NCBI GenBank assembly: GCA_029783825.1
Contig: JAREIK010016213.1
Coordinates: forward strand, 1-64,000
Length of the DNA: 64,000 nucleotides
Source of the DNA: Sapria himalayana
Lineage: Eukaryota; Streptophyta; Magnoliopsida; Malpighiales; Rafflesiaceae
Reading direction: 5' to 3'
How positions within the stretch are numbered: position 1 is the stretch's first letter; each line of letters starts with the position of its first letter. Positions 1 through 12,605 of this stretch are shown here, in pieces. The position numbers were made by a program, and so were the translations under genes. Under the pieces are notes generated by a model that saw only the letters and a list, made by a program, of their open reading frames with translations, did no database searches and had not been told where the DNA came from.

Positions 1-160
1 GTCTGTCTATTTATAAATCATATATTATGTATTTGGCTATCTATTTATCTATCTATTTTATCTATCTTTTATCTATCTTTATATCTATAGATTTATCGAT
101 CTATTTACGTGTTATCTATATATCTATCTATCTATTTATCGGTTTATCTCTATCTATCTA
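1..160 (+). repeat. (TATC)n array flanking the left CACTA-like element
   Basis: The sequence consists of variants of TATC/TCTA/TGTC and ends exactly where the CACTCC terminus begins. It is mirrored at 33,280-33,447 as GATA repeats. The same strand orientation of TATC resumes after the element's other end at 16,129, so the element lies inside one array. Confidence 0.85.
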
Positions 161-602
161 CACTCCAAAAAAATCCATATAGCTAGAGAGAATTCCCTTG
201 CTAAATGGGCTTTTCCATCGCTAAATGGGATATAGCGACAGATTGCTGACGGATCATTTTCTATCTAAAGTGCTCCTTGCTAAAAATTTAGCGAGGGAAA
301 GTCCCTTGCTAAATTTAGTGTTGGAAAAATCTCTTGTTAAAAAATACAAACTCCCTAGATAAATTTGCAGCTAAATGAGAATTTTCATCGTTAAACAATA
401 ATAACGACGGAAGATTTCCAATCTAAAGTGCTATTCGCTAAATTTTAGCCAGGAAAATAGTCTTAGCTAAATAAATTTAGTGACAGGAAAAACCATTGCT
501 AAATTTAAGATTTCCCTAGCTAAATTCGATAGGGAAAAATTCTCTAGCTAAATAGCAGGGGATTTATCTTGCTAATTTAGCAAGGGATATTCCCTAGTTA
601 TT
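161..602 (+). repeat. Subterminal repeats, outer end of left CACTA-like element
   Basis: Irregular copies of 'gctaaat', 'tagctaggg' and 'cttgctaaat' are spaced every 20-40 bp in both orientations. In En/Spm such subterminal motifs bind the TNPA-type protein and bring the ends together; assigning that role here is by analogy. Confidence 0.7.
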
Positions 603-1232
603 TAATTTCAAAACTATTTTCAAAATTTAATTTATTTTAAATTTTTAATGAAATAATTTAATATTTTTATAATCAATTGCTAAAAAAATGAAACTATCAA
701 TTATAATAAACAAAAATAAATCATTTAATAACTTATTCTAATTCAAATTTAGATAGTGAAAACAAAAAAATAACAAATTTTATTACATCTCATTCAACAA
801 TGTATCTATCGACGGTGCATAAAGTATAATATTTTATTCATTGACGTTCATTTCTTCTCCCTCTGCTCCTCCGATCCCATTTTCTACTGCGACAAAGCTG
901 TCCAAAGTCACAGCAGTAATGTTTATTGAAAAATCTTCACTTATACAAGCATTGTATGAGGAACAATGCAGTATCATATCTGTAAGAATTTAAACTACTC
1001 AGTTAAATTAAATAAAATAAAGTTATGTTTTGATTAAAAATATAATTTTGCATTATATATGTAAGTATATACTAGCATTCACTCATACATATATACTACA
1101 GTATATGTACATAAAACGCATTTTATGTGTACATATATACTGAGTATAAATATACTCATATATATGAACATAAAATAAAGTATTTATGTGCGATATACTG
1201 ACTTTATTCGTACGTATATATCACATTTGTTG
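603..1232 (+). repeat. Direct duplication unit A (left arm)
   Basis: This ~630-bp unit is repeated imperfectly at 1,851-2,461. Shared landmarks are 'gcataaagtataat', a 'ctgtcc...cttatacaagc' block, 'catatctgtaagaattta', short hairpins around 'tatactgagtat' and an ending 'catttgttg'. Both units are followed by GC-rich trinucleotide sequence. The mirrored unit is 32,168-32,828. Confidence 0.7.
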
Positions 1233-1708
1233 CTATTGCTGCTGTTCCCGATACCACTACCGCTCTTGTCGCTGCCGCTGCTACCACAAGTGCGTGGCTT
1301 CCACCACTACTGCCGCCACTATAGCGACTACCATCGCTGCCCCCGCTGCACCAGTTTGCCGGTGGGGGTTGTTACCGTACCCACCGCTGCTATCGTTCCA
1401 ACCTTGCCACCACTGCCCATTCCACCGCTGCCACTACTACCACTACTTCCAGTGTTGTTGAGGCAACCACCGCTACCGCGCCTCCACTGTCACTGATGCT
1501 ACTACCGACGCGCTGCTGGTTCCACCGCCCTACCGCCACGCTGCCACTGCCACTACCACCACCGTTGCCACGGTAGCTGCCGCCGCCACCACTGCCCTCA
1601 CTGTCGCCTCCGCTGCCGCAATCACTGCTGCCACGCCACTGCCGCCAGCTGCCACGCCGCCACTATAATCTCTACCACTGCTATCGCTGCTACTACTGCT
1701 AATAATAG
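1230..1708 (+). repeat. GC-rich compound trinucleotide repeat (ACC/GCC/GCT), left arm
   Basis: This ~480-bp block of degenerate three-base repeats (cca, cac, gcc, gct) lies in otherwise AT-rich DNA. Period-3 composition keeps several frames open without making a gene: predicted products are only Ala/Thr/Val or Pro/Leu runs. It is shorter than the mirrored block at 31,683-32,172, consistent with slippage after the arms separated. Confidence 0.75.
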
Positions 1709-1850
1709 GCTTTTACATACCTATAATAGGCTAAAACACTACCCAAAAATTTTGGATACACACAAACATATTCAAGATATATAAAAACCAGTTATTATAG
1801 ACATTAACCAACACAAATTAAAGTTGATGTCATTCAACTTCAACAAAAAT

Positions 1851-2516
1851 TTAATTAATAATTTAATATTTTTATTTAAATTGAATAAAAATGGAAGTTA
1901 TAAATGAAAATTTAATTAAACAAAAAAAAATTCATTTATAACTTATTATAATAATATTTAAATAACTAAAACAAAAAAAAATAACAAAATTATATTACAT
2001 CTTATTATCAAGTATATACCAACTTTGCATAAAGTATAATTTATCCGTACATAGACCTTGATTTATCTTCTTATGCTCCTCCTATCACTAACTTTTTGCT
2101 GCGAAAAAGCTGTCCGAGCCATAATGCTTCATGTCTGTAAAAAATCCCTTCGCTTATACAAGCTTCGTATGGGAAATAATGCGATACCATATCTGTAAGA
2201 ATTTAAACCACTCAATCAATCAAAATAATTTAAAAATAACTATGTTTTGATAAATATATATTTACTGCAGTAAAATGTACTATATATCAAAATAATTTAA
2301 ACCACTCATATATATTACTATAGTATATGTACTATAAACTGCTATATTATGCGTACATATATACTGAGTACATATATACTCAGTATATAGTACATAAAAT
2401 ACTACACTATTATAAGTACGTATATGCTGACTATATCCGTACGTATATATCTCATTTGTTGAGTTGCTCCCGCTGTCGCTGCCGTTCCTCCCACTGCTTC
2501 TATAGCTGCTGTTGCA
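1851..2516 (+). repeat. Direct duplication unit B with short trinucleotide tail (left arm)
   Basis: This is the second copy of the 603-1,232 unit, offset by about 1.24 kb and clearly diverged from it. Its trinucleotide tail (2,461-2,516) is only ~55 bp, whereas unit A's tail expanded to ~480 bp. The mirrored copy lies at about 30,845-31,530. Confidence 0.65.
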
Positions 2517-3454
2517 TTTTATATACTATGTACGTATGCTATATGCTCCCAAACTAATAGCATAAAAAAGCATACAAATTATATTAAATCACCACATATG
2601 CATAGATAAAAAATCACAAATTCATAAAACAAAATTACTTATTATAATATCTACAATGTTGTAACTATTAGTATCACAAAATTTCAATATATTTTATTTC
2701 TTCTTATTTAATGAAATACAAATTCAGAAACTCATTAGAAACATTTCAAAAAAAAATAAAACTCATCAAGCAATTATATTCATTTTATATCATATGTATG
2801 AATATTTCAAGAACAAAGAGAATCAAATAAAATATGTTTAAAAATATAGTATATAAATAAATTATGGTTTTCAAGGTTCAAAATAACAATCTTACGTACA
2901 AGTAATCCTTGAGCAATCATATATTAATTAATTTTATCATTTTTTTCTTATTTCTAAATATCATCATTTTATTAAACATCTAAAAATCACCAGTAAGCAG
3001 ACATGGCTCTTATTTTTAATAAATCATTACTTCAGATAAATTCAAACCATACTTAGAGATTTATTAATTATAATCTCACCTCAATTAATGATTTGTATCA
3101 CCCTTTGAGTTCTAATCAAAACTATTGTACTCTTCATAGATATCTTATTATTATTATTCATTATCTTGTGAATGCATTTCATAAAAGCTCAATTTATACA
3201 TAAACAATCAATAAAGTGAAGTTAAAAGAGTGAATATTTAAGTAATAGTCAAGGTGCTCTAGAATAAAAATATATATTTAGTGTTGGACATTTTTTTTGA
3301 AAATTATCCAGAAAAAAAATATAATTTGAAAATAATTAAGAATGCTATCTAACCTTTTTATATTTCAAAATAAAACCAATTTACTCTTACTCATCTACAT
3401 CATGTAAAAAACATAAATAAAAAAAAAATAAACTTTTATAATACATAAATATGT

Positions 3455-3578
3455 ACATATATATATATACATACATACATAAATACATATATATATATCT
3501 ATATAATATATATATATATATATATATCTATATATATTATATATATATTATATTATTATATATATATATATATTATGT
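3455..3578. repeat. (TA)n microsatellite, left arm
   Basis: This interrupted TA dinucleotide run carries CATA variants at its left edge. The mirrored tract at 29,754-29,868 is a purer TA run, so the two arms differ here. Confidence 0.85.
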
Positions 3579-4804
3579 TTATTCATAAAAACATATATAC
3601 AATATATACATATTAACATATGCATATTAATACATTTATACATGTATACAAGATATACATTTACACATTTTAACATATATATTGTATATGCTTTTGTTTT
3701 CAAAAATAGCATATTCAAAAAAACTATTTTTGACTTTTGTTAAATATTAAAATATATTTACCTAATCAAACTGGTAAATATATTTTAAAATTATTTTTAA
3801 TCACAAGCTTAGGCAACATGAGAAAATAAATTATATATTCATTATAATTTTAAGAGCACCAAAATATAGATATTTTTATTTTGAGCATTGATTCTTAATT
3901 ATTTTCATATTACAACCCTTTTACATAATTTCCTTATTTTTTTCTATATTATTTTTTTACTAAAATTATCTACCTAATCAAATAAGTAAATATTTCTCAA
4001 ATTTTTTAATTACAAATTGAGTCAACTGTCAACATTGACAAATAATTATACATATTCTCAAGAATCTAAATAATTCAAATTGTTTAGTAAATCATCTAAT
4101 CATGTTAATTAGTTGTAATCAAATTTACACTTATAGCTATTAAAAATAACTTTTGTTAATGTATTCTTCATACTAAAGACATTTACAACATTCTATCGCA
4201 TCAAATCAACATAATAATACAAAAGCCTAACACAAATTTTACAATTTCAATCCCAATATTTGTATTTGTGATATTATAAAATGCTCATTATTAATTTGTA
4301 AATTTTCTAGATGAAATTAACAAAAAAAAATCAAAAATACAAATTACATTTGCATCATTATAACTTAATAATAATCAAAAATACCTTAAAATATATTTAT
4401 TCTTTCATTGTTATATTTGTTTTTAAATCTAAATAAAAATTGTGTAATTGTAGGAACAAAAATAGTAGTTGAGTGCATAGATATAATAAAATATTTATTT
4501 TATATACATCACACAAAAGTAATTATAATTTTATATTTTTTATCAATTCATTCATCCGACAATAAATAATTTATTTCTCACTCAATCAAATAATTTTACA
4601 TCAATTTTTAAATAAATGCTATTTTTTTAGAATATTTTTTACCTCATGAAAACTTGGATAAATAATCAAATTAAAATAAAAATAATATATTCATTATTAA
4701 TTAATATATATGATGTTTTACTAATTTTTCAACCATTATTCAATATAATTGAATTTGATCAATTTCAAAGAAATTTTTAGATTTAAAGTAAAAATAATTA
4801 CTAT

Positions 4805-4841
4805 TTATTATTATTATTATTATTATTATATTATTATATTC
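4805..4841. repeat. (TTA)n microsatellite, left arm
   Basis: About nine uninterrupted TTA units are followed by two variant units. The mirror is (AAT)n at 28,448-28,484. Confidence 0.85.
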
Positions 4842-5359
4842 TTCATTAATTATTAATTTCACTAGATATGCATGTAACATCATTTTTATAATTTTCAATT
4901 GCATATTCATTTTTCTAAGATTCAATGAAATTTTCATGTATAATATCCATTTCATCAAGTATTTTTTTATTTTTAATATTTTTTTAAAACCACGTATAAA
5001 CATTTATTCTTTTACATTTTAAATGTCATAACATTTTTTATTTATCACAAAAAATATTTAATATTATATTTTTATATTAGTAGTTTTATTACAAAAAATA
5101 CACAAAATCAAATCATCATTGATTAAGGATACAAATATATTTCTATGTATGATCCTTTCTTTTATTGAATTTATATTTTACTTGACTTACATCCTCAATT
5201 TTTTTATAAAAATACTAGTTCACTATCTTTAAATCTGCTAGTACACAAGCTTTTTTATGTTATAAATTTTGATAGTCCTCACTCATACTTTCTTTTGACA
5301 CAATCAATAAGACATAAATAAATTTGCTTGAATAGATGTATAAGATGGAATGAGACGAC

Positions 5360-6300
5360 AAACCCTAGCACAATCCAAATATTAGGTAGCAGTGATCCCT
5401 AATTAGACATGATCAAAACCTAGCTAGCCAAGGTGAAGTCGGCATGCTTGTAAGTGTCTTTCATAGGCATGCATTAAGACATGATTTCCAAAACTAAATC
5501 CATAGCATATAATCAAGTATCTCATCCGCCAACTCCTAGGAGAAAAACTAATGACTAGAACACATTTTTAAAGTAGCAAGTATTAATACCTGATGAGCAG
5601 ATGGCTTCCATTCACAATCACAATAACATCTGACTTATTTTTGAAGTTGATAATAAAATATACTTATTTTTACCATGACAATTGATTAACACACTGGATA
5701 TCATAAAAATTTTAAAATTACATGTGTTAAACACGATTAGACGAGAATATTCCTAATATTATTGATAATCTAAAAAGTCTTTATGATTCATATATTTTGT
5801 TTAAAACTATGTCTTGGTGACTTGAAAAATATCTTCATCTAAAGACAATATATCTTTGGTTAGAGACTCATCAGACATTAAATTTCAAACTTTTAAGAGT
5901 AATACTATCAAAATATTAAACTTTGAGAAAGAATCATCAGCTGGATCATAATGGACCAACATGGCCCAGATCTTTTAAGCTTGGTCAACACATTGCTCCC
6001 CGTCAACCACAACACATTACCAAAAGATGTAGGCAATTAAAGCTCGATGGACTGACTAAGCCATTTAAATTAGATTCATGTCAGGTAAAACCAACATGAC
6101 CAAGCAAGGGAGAATCTAGTACATGGCCCAGCCTACAGCTAACCCAGATTAGCCTGGATATGCTATCATGGGCAACAAATTGCAATTGGCCCTAGCCATA
6201 TCAACAGACAATAAGCAGGATCAAAGGGAAACCTCAACTACCTACCACAAATAATGTAGGCAGCATGCTTGCTCGAACGTATCATTACAAGACAATATTT
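5360..6300. other. GC-richer island in left element, unidentified
   Basis: Base composition rises clearly above the surrounding AT-rich DNA, with tracts such as 'catggcccag' and 'ccctagccat'. No long open frame or recognisable protein appears in either strand. It could be another captured segment or remains of an older repeat. The mirrored copy lies at about 26,995-27,930. Confidence 0.4.
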
Positions 6301-8350
6301 TATAAAAAACACACAACTAAAAATATAAATCTGAAAAAAAAATCTAAAGAAATGTATGCTAAACTAAGGATAGTCCATCTAGTTGGGATCATTATATTTG
6401 TATATTTTAACATCCACTTATAGCTCTTTTATTTTATCATTAAAATTCAATTATAAATATTCTCTTTAATAATATTTAATAATAATGTTATTCTTCTATC
6501 CACTCTTATCAAAATCGTACGAATCACTATTTAATTCATGATTAAGAGAGTAAATAATCTAGCTCTTTAAAAGAATAAAAAGCATGCACTAATTAAAAAC
6601 TAAATCACTAAATCATGAATCAATTTAATACTGATTATCAATAATTAATTAACATGAAAAAAAATAACTAAAACTTTTAATATTATGAATCTAACGTAAA
6701 AAAATAATAAAATACCAAAAAAAATCATAAAAAAAAAACTCAAATACCAAAAAAAAAATTACCGACGATAAGAACTATAAATTAATTACCGTAAAAAAAA
6801 TCACAAAAAATTTAATTTATAATTTGATTCGATACGTGATATACTAATCAATCATTCTAATTTTTAATTCAATTCTCGATTTAACAACTATGCTTCTATC
6901 TCAAATCATATTCATAATCATAACAAAAATAAATTATGATATTATACTAGATACTAGAAAGGACAATAAATCAATCACTCATAAGAAGAATGTCAAGCTC
7001 AACATATTAGTTTTCATATCACTCTTAAATAAAATATAATAATACATAATATTTAAGTTTTTCAATAATTTACTTATTTCAATTAACATCCTCATCATTT
7101 GCTTTCAAATATCTGAATTAAAAAAATAATCACTAAATATGATATTAATCTCCATACTTGAAAGTTCACAACATTTATTTTATACTTATCTTTATAATAT
7201 TTAAATAAATTATCTAAATATTCATAAATTCTACTCAGATTTTTATAATTAATTAATGCAGATGAATATGTATTTAATACAATTTTTTATATTTTTCATC
7301 TTTACGTTAGTATTCATACAAGATGCCAAGTAATAAAGATATTAAATAGAAAAATAATATTTTAAATATTTACTTTTAATCTTAATAGTTATGACAAAAT
7401 TGAGTGTTCAGTCATATTTATTAAAAAGAATTAATATTGCATATATACCTAAATATAATATATTTAGTAAGAGTATATATAAGTATGTACAGGTTCATTG
7501 TATCATAAAAAATATTAAAAATAAAATTTCTATACTCAATCTAAATTATTAATTATTTTATTAATTTATTATTAATGTATTCATATATCACAAATTAGTA
7601 ACCAATACTTGAATCCAACAAATATATAAATAATTTCAATAATACCTAACATCCACTTTGAATTTGTAGGACACCTTACTTACATAGAATATTTAAATCT
7701 CATAATCTTTTAAATATTTTGATATATTTTAATAAATTATATATATATAATAAGGAGAAAACTAGTTAAGTAAATCTTCATTATAAAATTGATTATATGA
7801 CACATATATAATGGGAAAAATCTCATCTAAAAATTATTTTTAGTGATTCTTACGAACATGCTTATAATAACACCATTATTTGATATATTTTTAATATTAT
7901 ACTATATATTTATTTTATATTTCATATTTCCTAAAGATATTCAACATACACAATTTTATGACAAAATGATAAAAATAAAAATATCATGAAATATGGCATC
8001 TTTTATTTAATAATTCTTACAGACATATTTATACCAGTACTATTATTTAATACATTATTTAATATTATCTTAAATATTTTATTTTGCATCTTTTATTTTC
8101 TAAAAACACTCAAATATGGTAATATCATCATAAAAATAAAAAATCTCATAAAATCCTAATATTTTTTGGGATAATTATGAAAATAAGTCCTAAAATAAGA
8201 AATAATAATATTTTAACCCCCTTATTATTTTAATTTAATATTTAGGGACTCATCAAAAATATTTATGATTTAGGTCTATTTTTGATCAACCAAATTCCAA
8301 ACACATAATTAAATTACCCTTGCATTATTTAAAAAATTCAATAAAATGTA
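6301..8350. other. AT-rich stretch, nothing recognised (left arm)
   Basis: The stretch is A/T-dominated with homopolymer runs. No reading frame, RNA gene or tandem repeat was recognised. It is mirrored at about 24,916-26,990. Confidence 0.6.
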
Positions 8351-9290
8351 ATGCATGAATTTATGCATAAACTCGTTTTTATGCATAAAGCAATTTATGG
8401 ATAAGCTCAATTATGCATTCATGCATAAACATGCATAAAAAGGAGTTTATGCATGATGAGCTTATGCATTTATGCATAAGCCAAGTTTATGCAAAGTTAA
8501 GTACGCATAAAAACTCATATATACCTAAACTAGTTTTTGTATTCCTGCATAATGAGCTGTTAAGCATGAAACATGTTATACACACAAACCATTTTATGCA
8601 TTTATGCACAACAAGTTAATGTGCATAACAAGTTTATGCATAGATATGCATAAAAATGAGTTTTTGTATGACAACATATGCATTTATGCGTTAACTCATT
8701 TATATTCATGTTTATGCATAAACACAAACTCATTTATACATAAACTAAATTATGCATAAAATCAAGTTTATACATAGTTTGGATTGCACAACTCATTTAT
8801 GCATAAAATCAAGTTTATGCATAGTTTGTCATGCAAAAACTCATTTATGAGTAAACAAGTTTTTGCATTTCTGCATTATAAATTTTTATGCATAAAAACT
8901 CATGCACATAAAAATTCATTACAACCATGGCTCATTTAGGCATAAAAACTCATTTATGTGCTTATGTGCATAACAAATTTTTATTTGCATAATGAATTTA
9001 TGTGCATAATTAATTTTTATGCATATCAAACTATGCATAAACAAGTTTTTTTGCATACTGAAATATGCTTAAACTGAGTTTTATGCAAAAATCGTTATGC
9101 AAAAAAACAAGTTTGTGCATGACACTTGGAATGCAGAAAAACAAGTTCATGCATAGCTGGTATGAATAAAAAGATGTTTATGCATACCTTTGTATGCAGT
9201 AAAACAAATTTATGCATAGATGGTATGCATAAAAACATATTTATGCATAGCTGGTATGCATAAAAACATGTTTATGCATGAATTTTGCAT
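8351..9290. repeat. TTTATGCATAAA cluster (left arm)
   Basis: About 940 bp contain dozens of copies of 'tgcataaa' or the full self-complementary 12-mer TTTATGCATAAA. They are spaced irregularly (about 15-40 bp) with variable linkers such as 'actcattta' and 'caagttt'. Because each core is itself a palindrome, the array reads almost alike on both strands. Small open frames here are by-products of the repeat. Spacing is too irregular, and spacers too short and similar, for a CRISPR array. Confidence 0.85.
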
Positions 9291-10350
9291 TATATTTTTT
9301 TTTTTGCTTTTTTTTAATAATGCAAAAGGAATTAAGGGTTTGAAAATATGAGTGATTAAAAAAGAACCCAAATTATAAATATTTTTGATGATGTATGTGA
9401 ATACATTATCTTCATAGACCACTCTACTTTACATTCTTAAGATTATTAATTATTATTTGTTTTACCATTTTAAAAATCTAATAAAAAAATATACAATAGC
9501 AATATACTTAATAATGCTTTTTCTTACAACTAAATAATGATAAATGAAATGGATACATAAATATGAGGGTTGATCCATATTCTAAAATTTTACCACTCAT
9601 GTTCTTTAAATTTATCTAAGATTCAATGGATCATATATATTTATGCATTGTTTGAATTATCTCCTAAGATTATCTAATACCATTAGTATTCTGACAAGTA
9701 GATATTTTTTAAAATATACATTTTTTATCAACATTTTTTTTTTATTTTTAATTGTCTTAAAATATATTCATACTACAAATATTCATCTATTATTATATTT
9801 TTTAATACAAATATTCATACTAATAAATAACTCAATCTCAGACTTTTCAATCAGATTTATTTTATATTTAAGTTTATATTATTTTCATATTACCTATTTT
9901 TTATTTTTTTAGTTGATTAAATTTTTAGTTTATTTTTTATTTACTTTATACTAGAAAAAAAACTAACTTAAAAACACACACACATTCAATCAATATACCC
10001 AACAAGTCCACAAAAACCAAATAAAATATTCATCCAACAACATTAAGTACTCATAGTCATAATCAATAATATAGTTTCAATTCTAACAGATGTATTATTT
10101 ATATGATATAAAAAAATAAATAAAGAATATTACAGCTCCCTATTAAAATAATTGTAATATTTTAAATGAAAATTTAAATTATAATTTTAAAATGATAAAT
10201 TATAAATGTTTAAGATTTAAAAATAATTTCTTTAATTTTTTTTCATTTTAAAACAAATCCAACAATCATTAGATTTTATTTATGTTCATAACCTTTGGAA
10301 GAAATCAAACAACTTACAGATAAAAGATACATATTTTTATTAGCCTTTGC
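9291..10350. other. AT-rich stretch, nothing recognised (left arm)
   Basis: Low-complexity A/T sequence. The frame at 9,643-9,912 encodes only Phe/Leu/Ile/Tyr-rich residues with no family signature, and its mirror at 23,433-23,642 has already diverged in length, so it is unlikely to be a gene. Confidence 0.55.
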
Positions 10351-11165
10351 AACAATGACATTAACTTGTCACTCTTGTTGTCAGAACTTACAACTCTCAA
10401 GGCAGCCATTGTTGCCAATAATAGCACAAAAAAAAATGGAGTACTTGCATTCTTCACCCCATTAATAAATAACATTATTAAAAAACACATCTATGGACCA
10501 TGCCATTCAGTGCCATGCCTTGGGCCAAGCTCAAGTCACCTAGCCTAGGTCAAAAATGGGGTACATGCCTTGTGTACCGGGTAAAATATCTATTTAGACA
10601 GAAAAAATTGTAATGAAAATGCAGTCAATTCAGGTATGATTGGGCACCCATTGATGATAAAAGAAAAAGTTCAGAATCTATTATTTGAAATTGAATTTAT
10701 TGATGATAAAACACAAAAAATTTCAGCAGATTAAAAAGATTCACAAAAAATTAAACCTAAATAGAATAAGTATTGCAGCAACATCATATATGGGACTCCA
10801 TTGATTTTGTAAAATATCCAAGCAAATACTTTCATCTGCATAAACTGATGAAATCCAAGAGAAAAGAAACATTTTTTTCATTTAGATGCTATCAAGCACA
10901 ACAATCTTTTACTTTGTACCCAAATAGCAGAAATCCAATAATCACTAGGACATATAGGTGACTAATAGACCATGCCAAGCCAGCTCAGTATACTGACACA
11001 CAAGCCAATGCCATGCAGGTGAGGAGGTTATTTTGGGCATGCTGCACATGCTCCACGACATCCTAGTATGCAAGCTATAGCTTACAGAGAAGGTGCATGT
11101 GCTGTCATGTAACATGGCCCAAAAGTGAAACAAGAAAAAAGAAAGATTACTTTGAAATACCAAAT
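10351..11165. other. GC-richer segment beside the GH3 fragment, unidentified
   Basis: This segment of more balanced composition lies next to the GH3 remnant and is mirrored at about 22,085-22,925. On the minus strand a short frame beginning near 10,443 reads MAALRVVSSDNKSDKL, which I do not recognise. The segment may be flanking or intron sequence carried along with the GH3 fragment, or a second captured piece. Confidence 0.3.
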
Positions 11166-11275
11166 ACCAAGTATTCTATGAAACAAAGAAAAAACTAAGA
11201 ATATAAAAGTTAAAATTACATTGTGCAAAAAATAATGAATAATAACATACTATTTGGGTGAAACATCACAAATTA

Positions 11276-11748
11276 GCAACTTTCAATGGCAGACATCAAG
11301 TCTGCCTTAGTCATAGTATCAGAGCCAAGCTGTGGTGCTCTCATTATGAACTCAACTTGAGGAGAGTAGTTTTGGAAGCCAACAACTCTCACTATATCAC
11401 CCACTTGATATCGATATAGTCCTATGTATAGTCACGACCAACTCATACATCTTCCCCACCTCGATGCCAGAGAAATCCACAGTTGTTTCTTCCCTCATGG
11501 TCACACCATGAATCACATTAATAGGATCATATGAAGAAATTCGAAGTAAGCTATAGTGGAAAGCATGAAGAACCAAGTTGTGTCTGGTGGTTGCGTAGGA
11601 TCAAGGTTGACTGCAACACAACATTCTGAAGCAAGGTAATTTACTCTTAACAATGGAGTCTCTCCTATGTATTACTTGAGTTTTGGATAATACTGCTTCA
11701 TGCTTCATGTGGTGACACACTTGACGTATTGAATATTAGGCCACAAAT
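11276..11748 (-). pseudogene. Captured GH3 acyl-acid amido synthetase exon fragment (left arm)
   Basis: Read on the minus strand, this ~157-codon stretch matches the central part of plant GH3 proteins, which adenylate acids such as auxin or jasmonate and join them to amino acids. In order one sees WPNIQYVKCVTT, SMKQYYPKLK, YLASECCVAVNLDPTQPPDTT (first 20 residues align best), a TIAYFEFL motif, DFSGIEVGKMYELVVT, and YRYQVGDIVRVVGFQNYSPQ, then VEFIMRAPQL. YLASE corresponds to the family's YASSE-type ATP motif II and YQVGD to motif III (YRVGD); motif I is absent. Full proteins are about 570-610 residues, so only about a quarter is present. There are in-frame stops (before SMKQ and after PKLK) and a two-base loss after ELVVT. 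It sits inside the CACTA-like element with no promoter or partner exons seen, so it is a transduplicated fragment. Confidence 0.8.
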
Positions 11749-12605
11749 GAAAAAATATATCACAATACTAGTAATACCTAACAAAATATAAAATATATTA
11801 TGTTGCCTTAGAAAAAAAATTTATATAATTATCTTTAATAAGTATCATATTAGAAAAATTAATCTTTTCTTTACTTCTTTCTTGTATATATTTCTCATAC
11901 TTAAGAAAAATATATGAGCTATCTCAATTAGATATTTTCTCTTTCTTTTTTGTAAACTCATACTATGGGAGTGTTTCAACATAAAAAGTTTAGTATAATA
12001 TTGTTATTTGTACAATAAGTGTTAAATTCATCTAATATATTCTATGCTCCTTATTCACTCTAATCTGATGAGTAAAATAAGAAATATATATTTTTTTCTA
12101 ATTGACATGTCTCACACTCTAATATAGTAACTCTCTTAAAAATAAAATATAATATTTTAGTTTGGCCAATAATTAATTATCAAGTAAAAATATACAAGTA
12201 ATAGATGACCATATTAAAAATATATAATACTCAAACATTTAGTGAGATATTTACTTTGGAATATTCTAATCCTACAAATAATTATCAATAAAAAAATCAT
12301 AATTATATTTTATGAAATGGGAACTCAATACAAAAAATAATAGAATAATTAAGAATAAATAAATTATTACCACAATGAGTAATTTTTTAGGACATGCCAT
12401 TGGATCCTATAATACTCAATGAACAAAAAATAATATTAATAAAAAATAATAAAAACTCATAAGATAATTATTAACTCCAAAATCAATAATCCATGAGTCT
12501 CAAATGAAAGAATGTATCACAATACTAATACCTAAAAAATATAAATATGTTTTGTTACCTTAGAGAAAATTTTGTATAATTTTTTCTAATAAGTATCATA
12601 ATATA
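11742..12605. repeat. Short direct duplication flanking the GH3 fragment (left arm)
   Basis: A ~110-bp stretch at 11,742-11,855 ('caaatgaaa..atatcacaatacta..ccta') recurs imperfectly at about 12,495-12,605, about 750 bp away. It includes 'ttaccttagag/aaaattt' and 'aataagtatcata'. DNA between is AT-rich with no gene. The same pair is present in the right arm. Confidence 0.5.

Larger units (their letters stand above)
2517..5350. other. AT-rich interior of left element, no gene seen
   Basis: No homology or sustained reading frame is recognisable. It contains a (TA)n-rich microsatellite at about 3,455-3,578 and an (ATT)n tract at 4,805-4,841. The mirrored region is about 27,935-30,844. Confidence 0.6.

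Noticed and set aside
4740..5003. 87-residue Lys/Ile/Asn-rich frame over the (TTA)n tract
   Set aside because: It runs through a microsatellite and AT-rich DNA; the mirror copy around 28,260-28,520 does not keep the frame open.
8351..9290. Possible CRISPR-like repeat-spacer array
   Set aside because: The repeated core is only ~8-12 bp, linkers are irregular and mutually similar, and the context is plant nuclear DNA.
9643..9912. 89-residue hydrophobic frame that could be a small membrane protein
   Set aside because: Composition follows the AT-rich DNA and the mirrored copy is not conserved in length.
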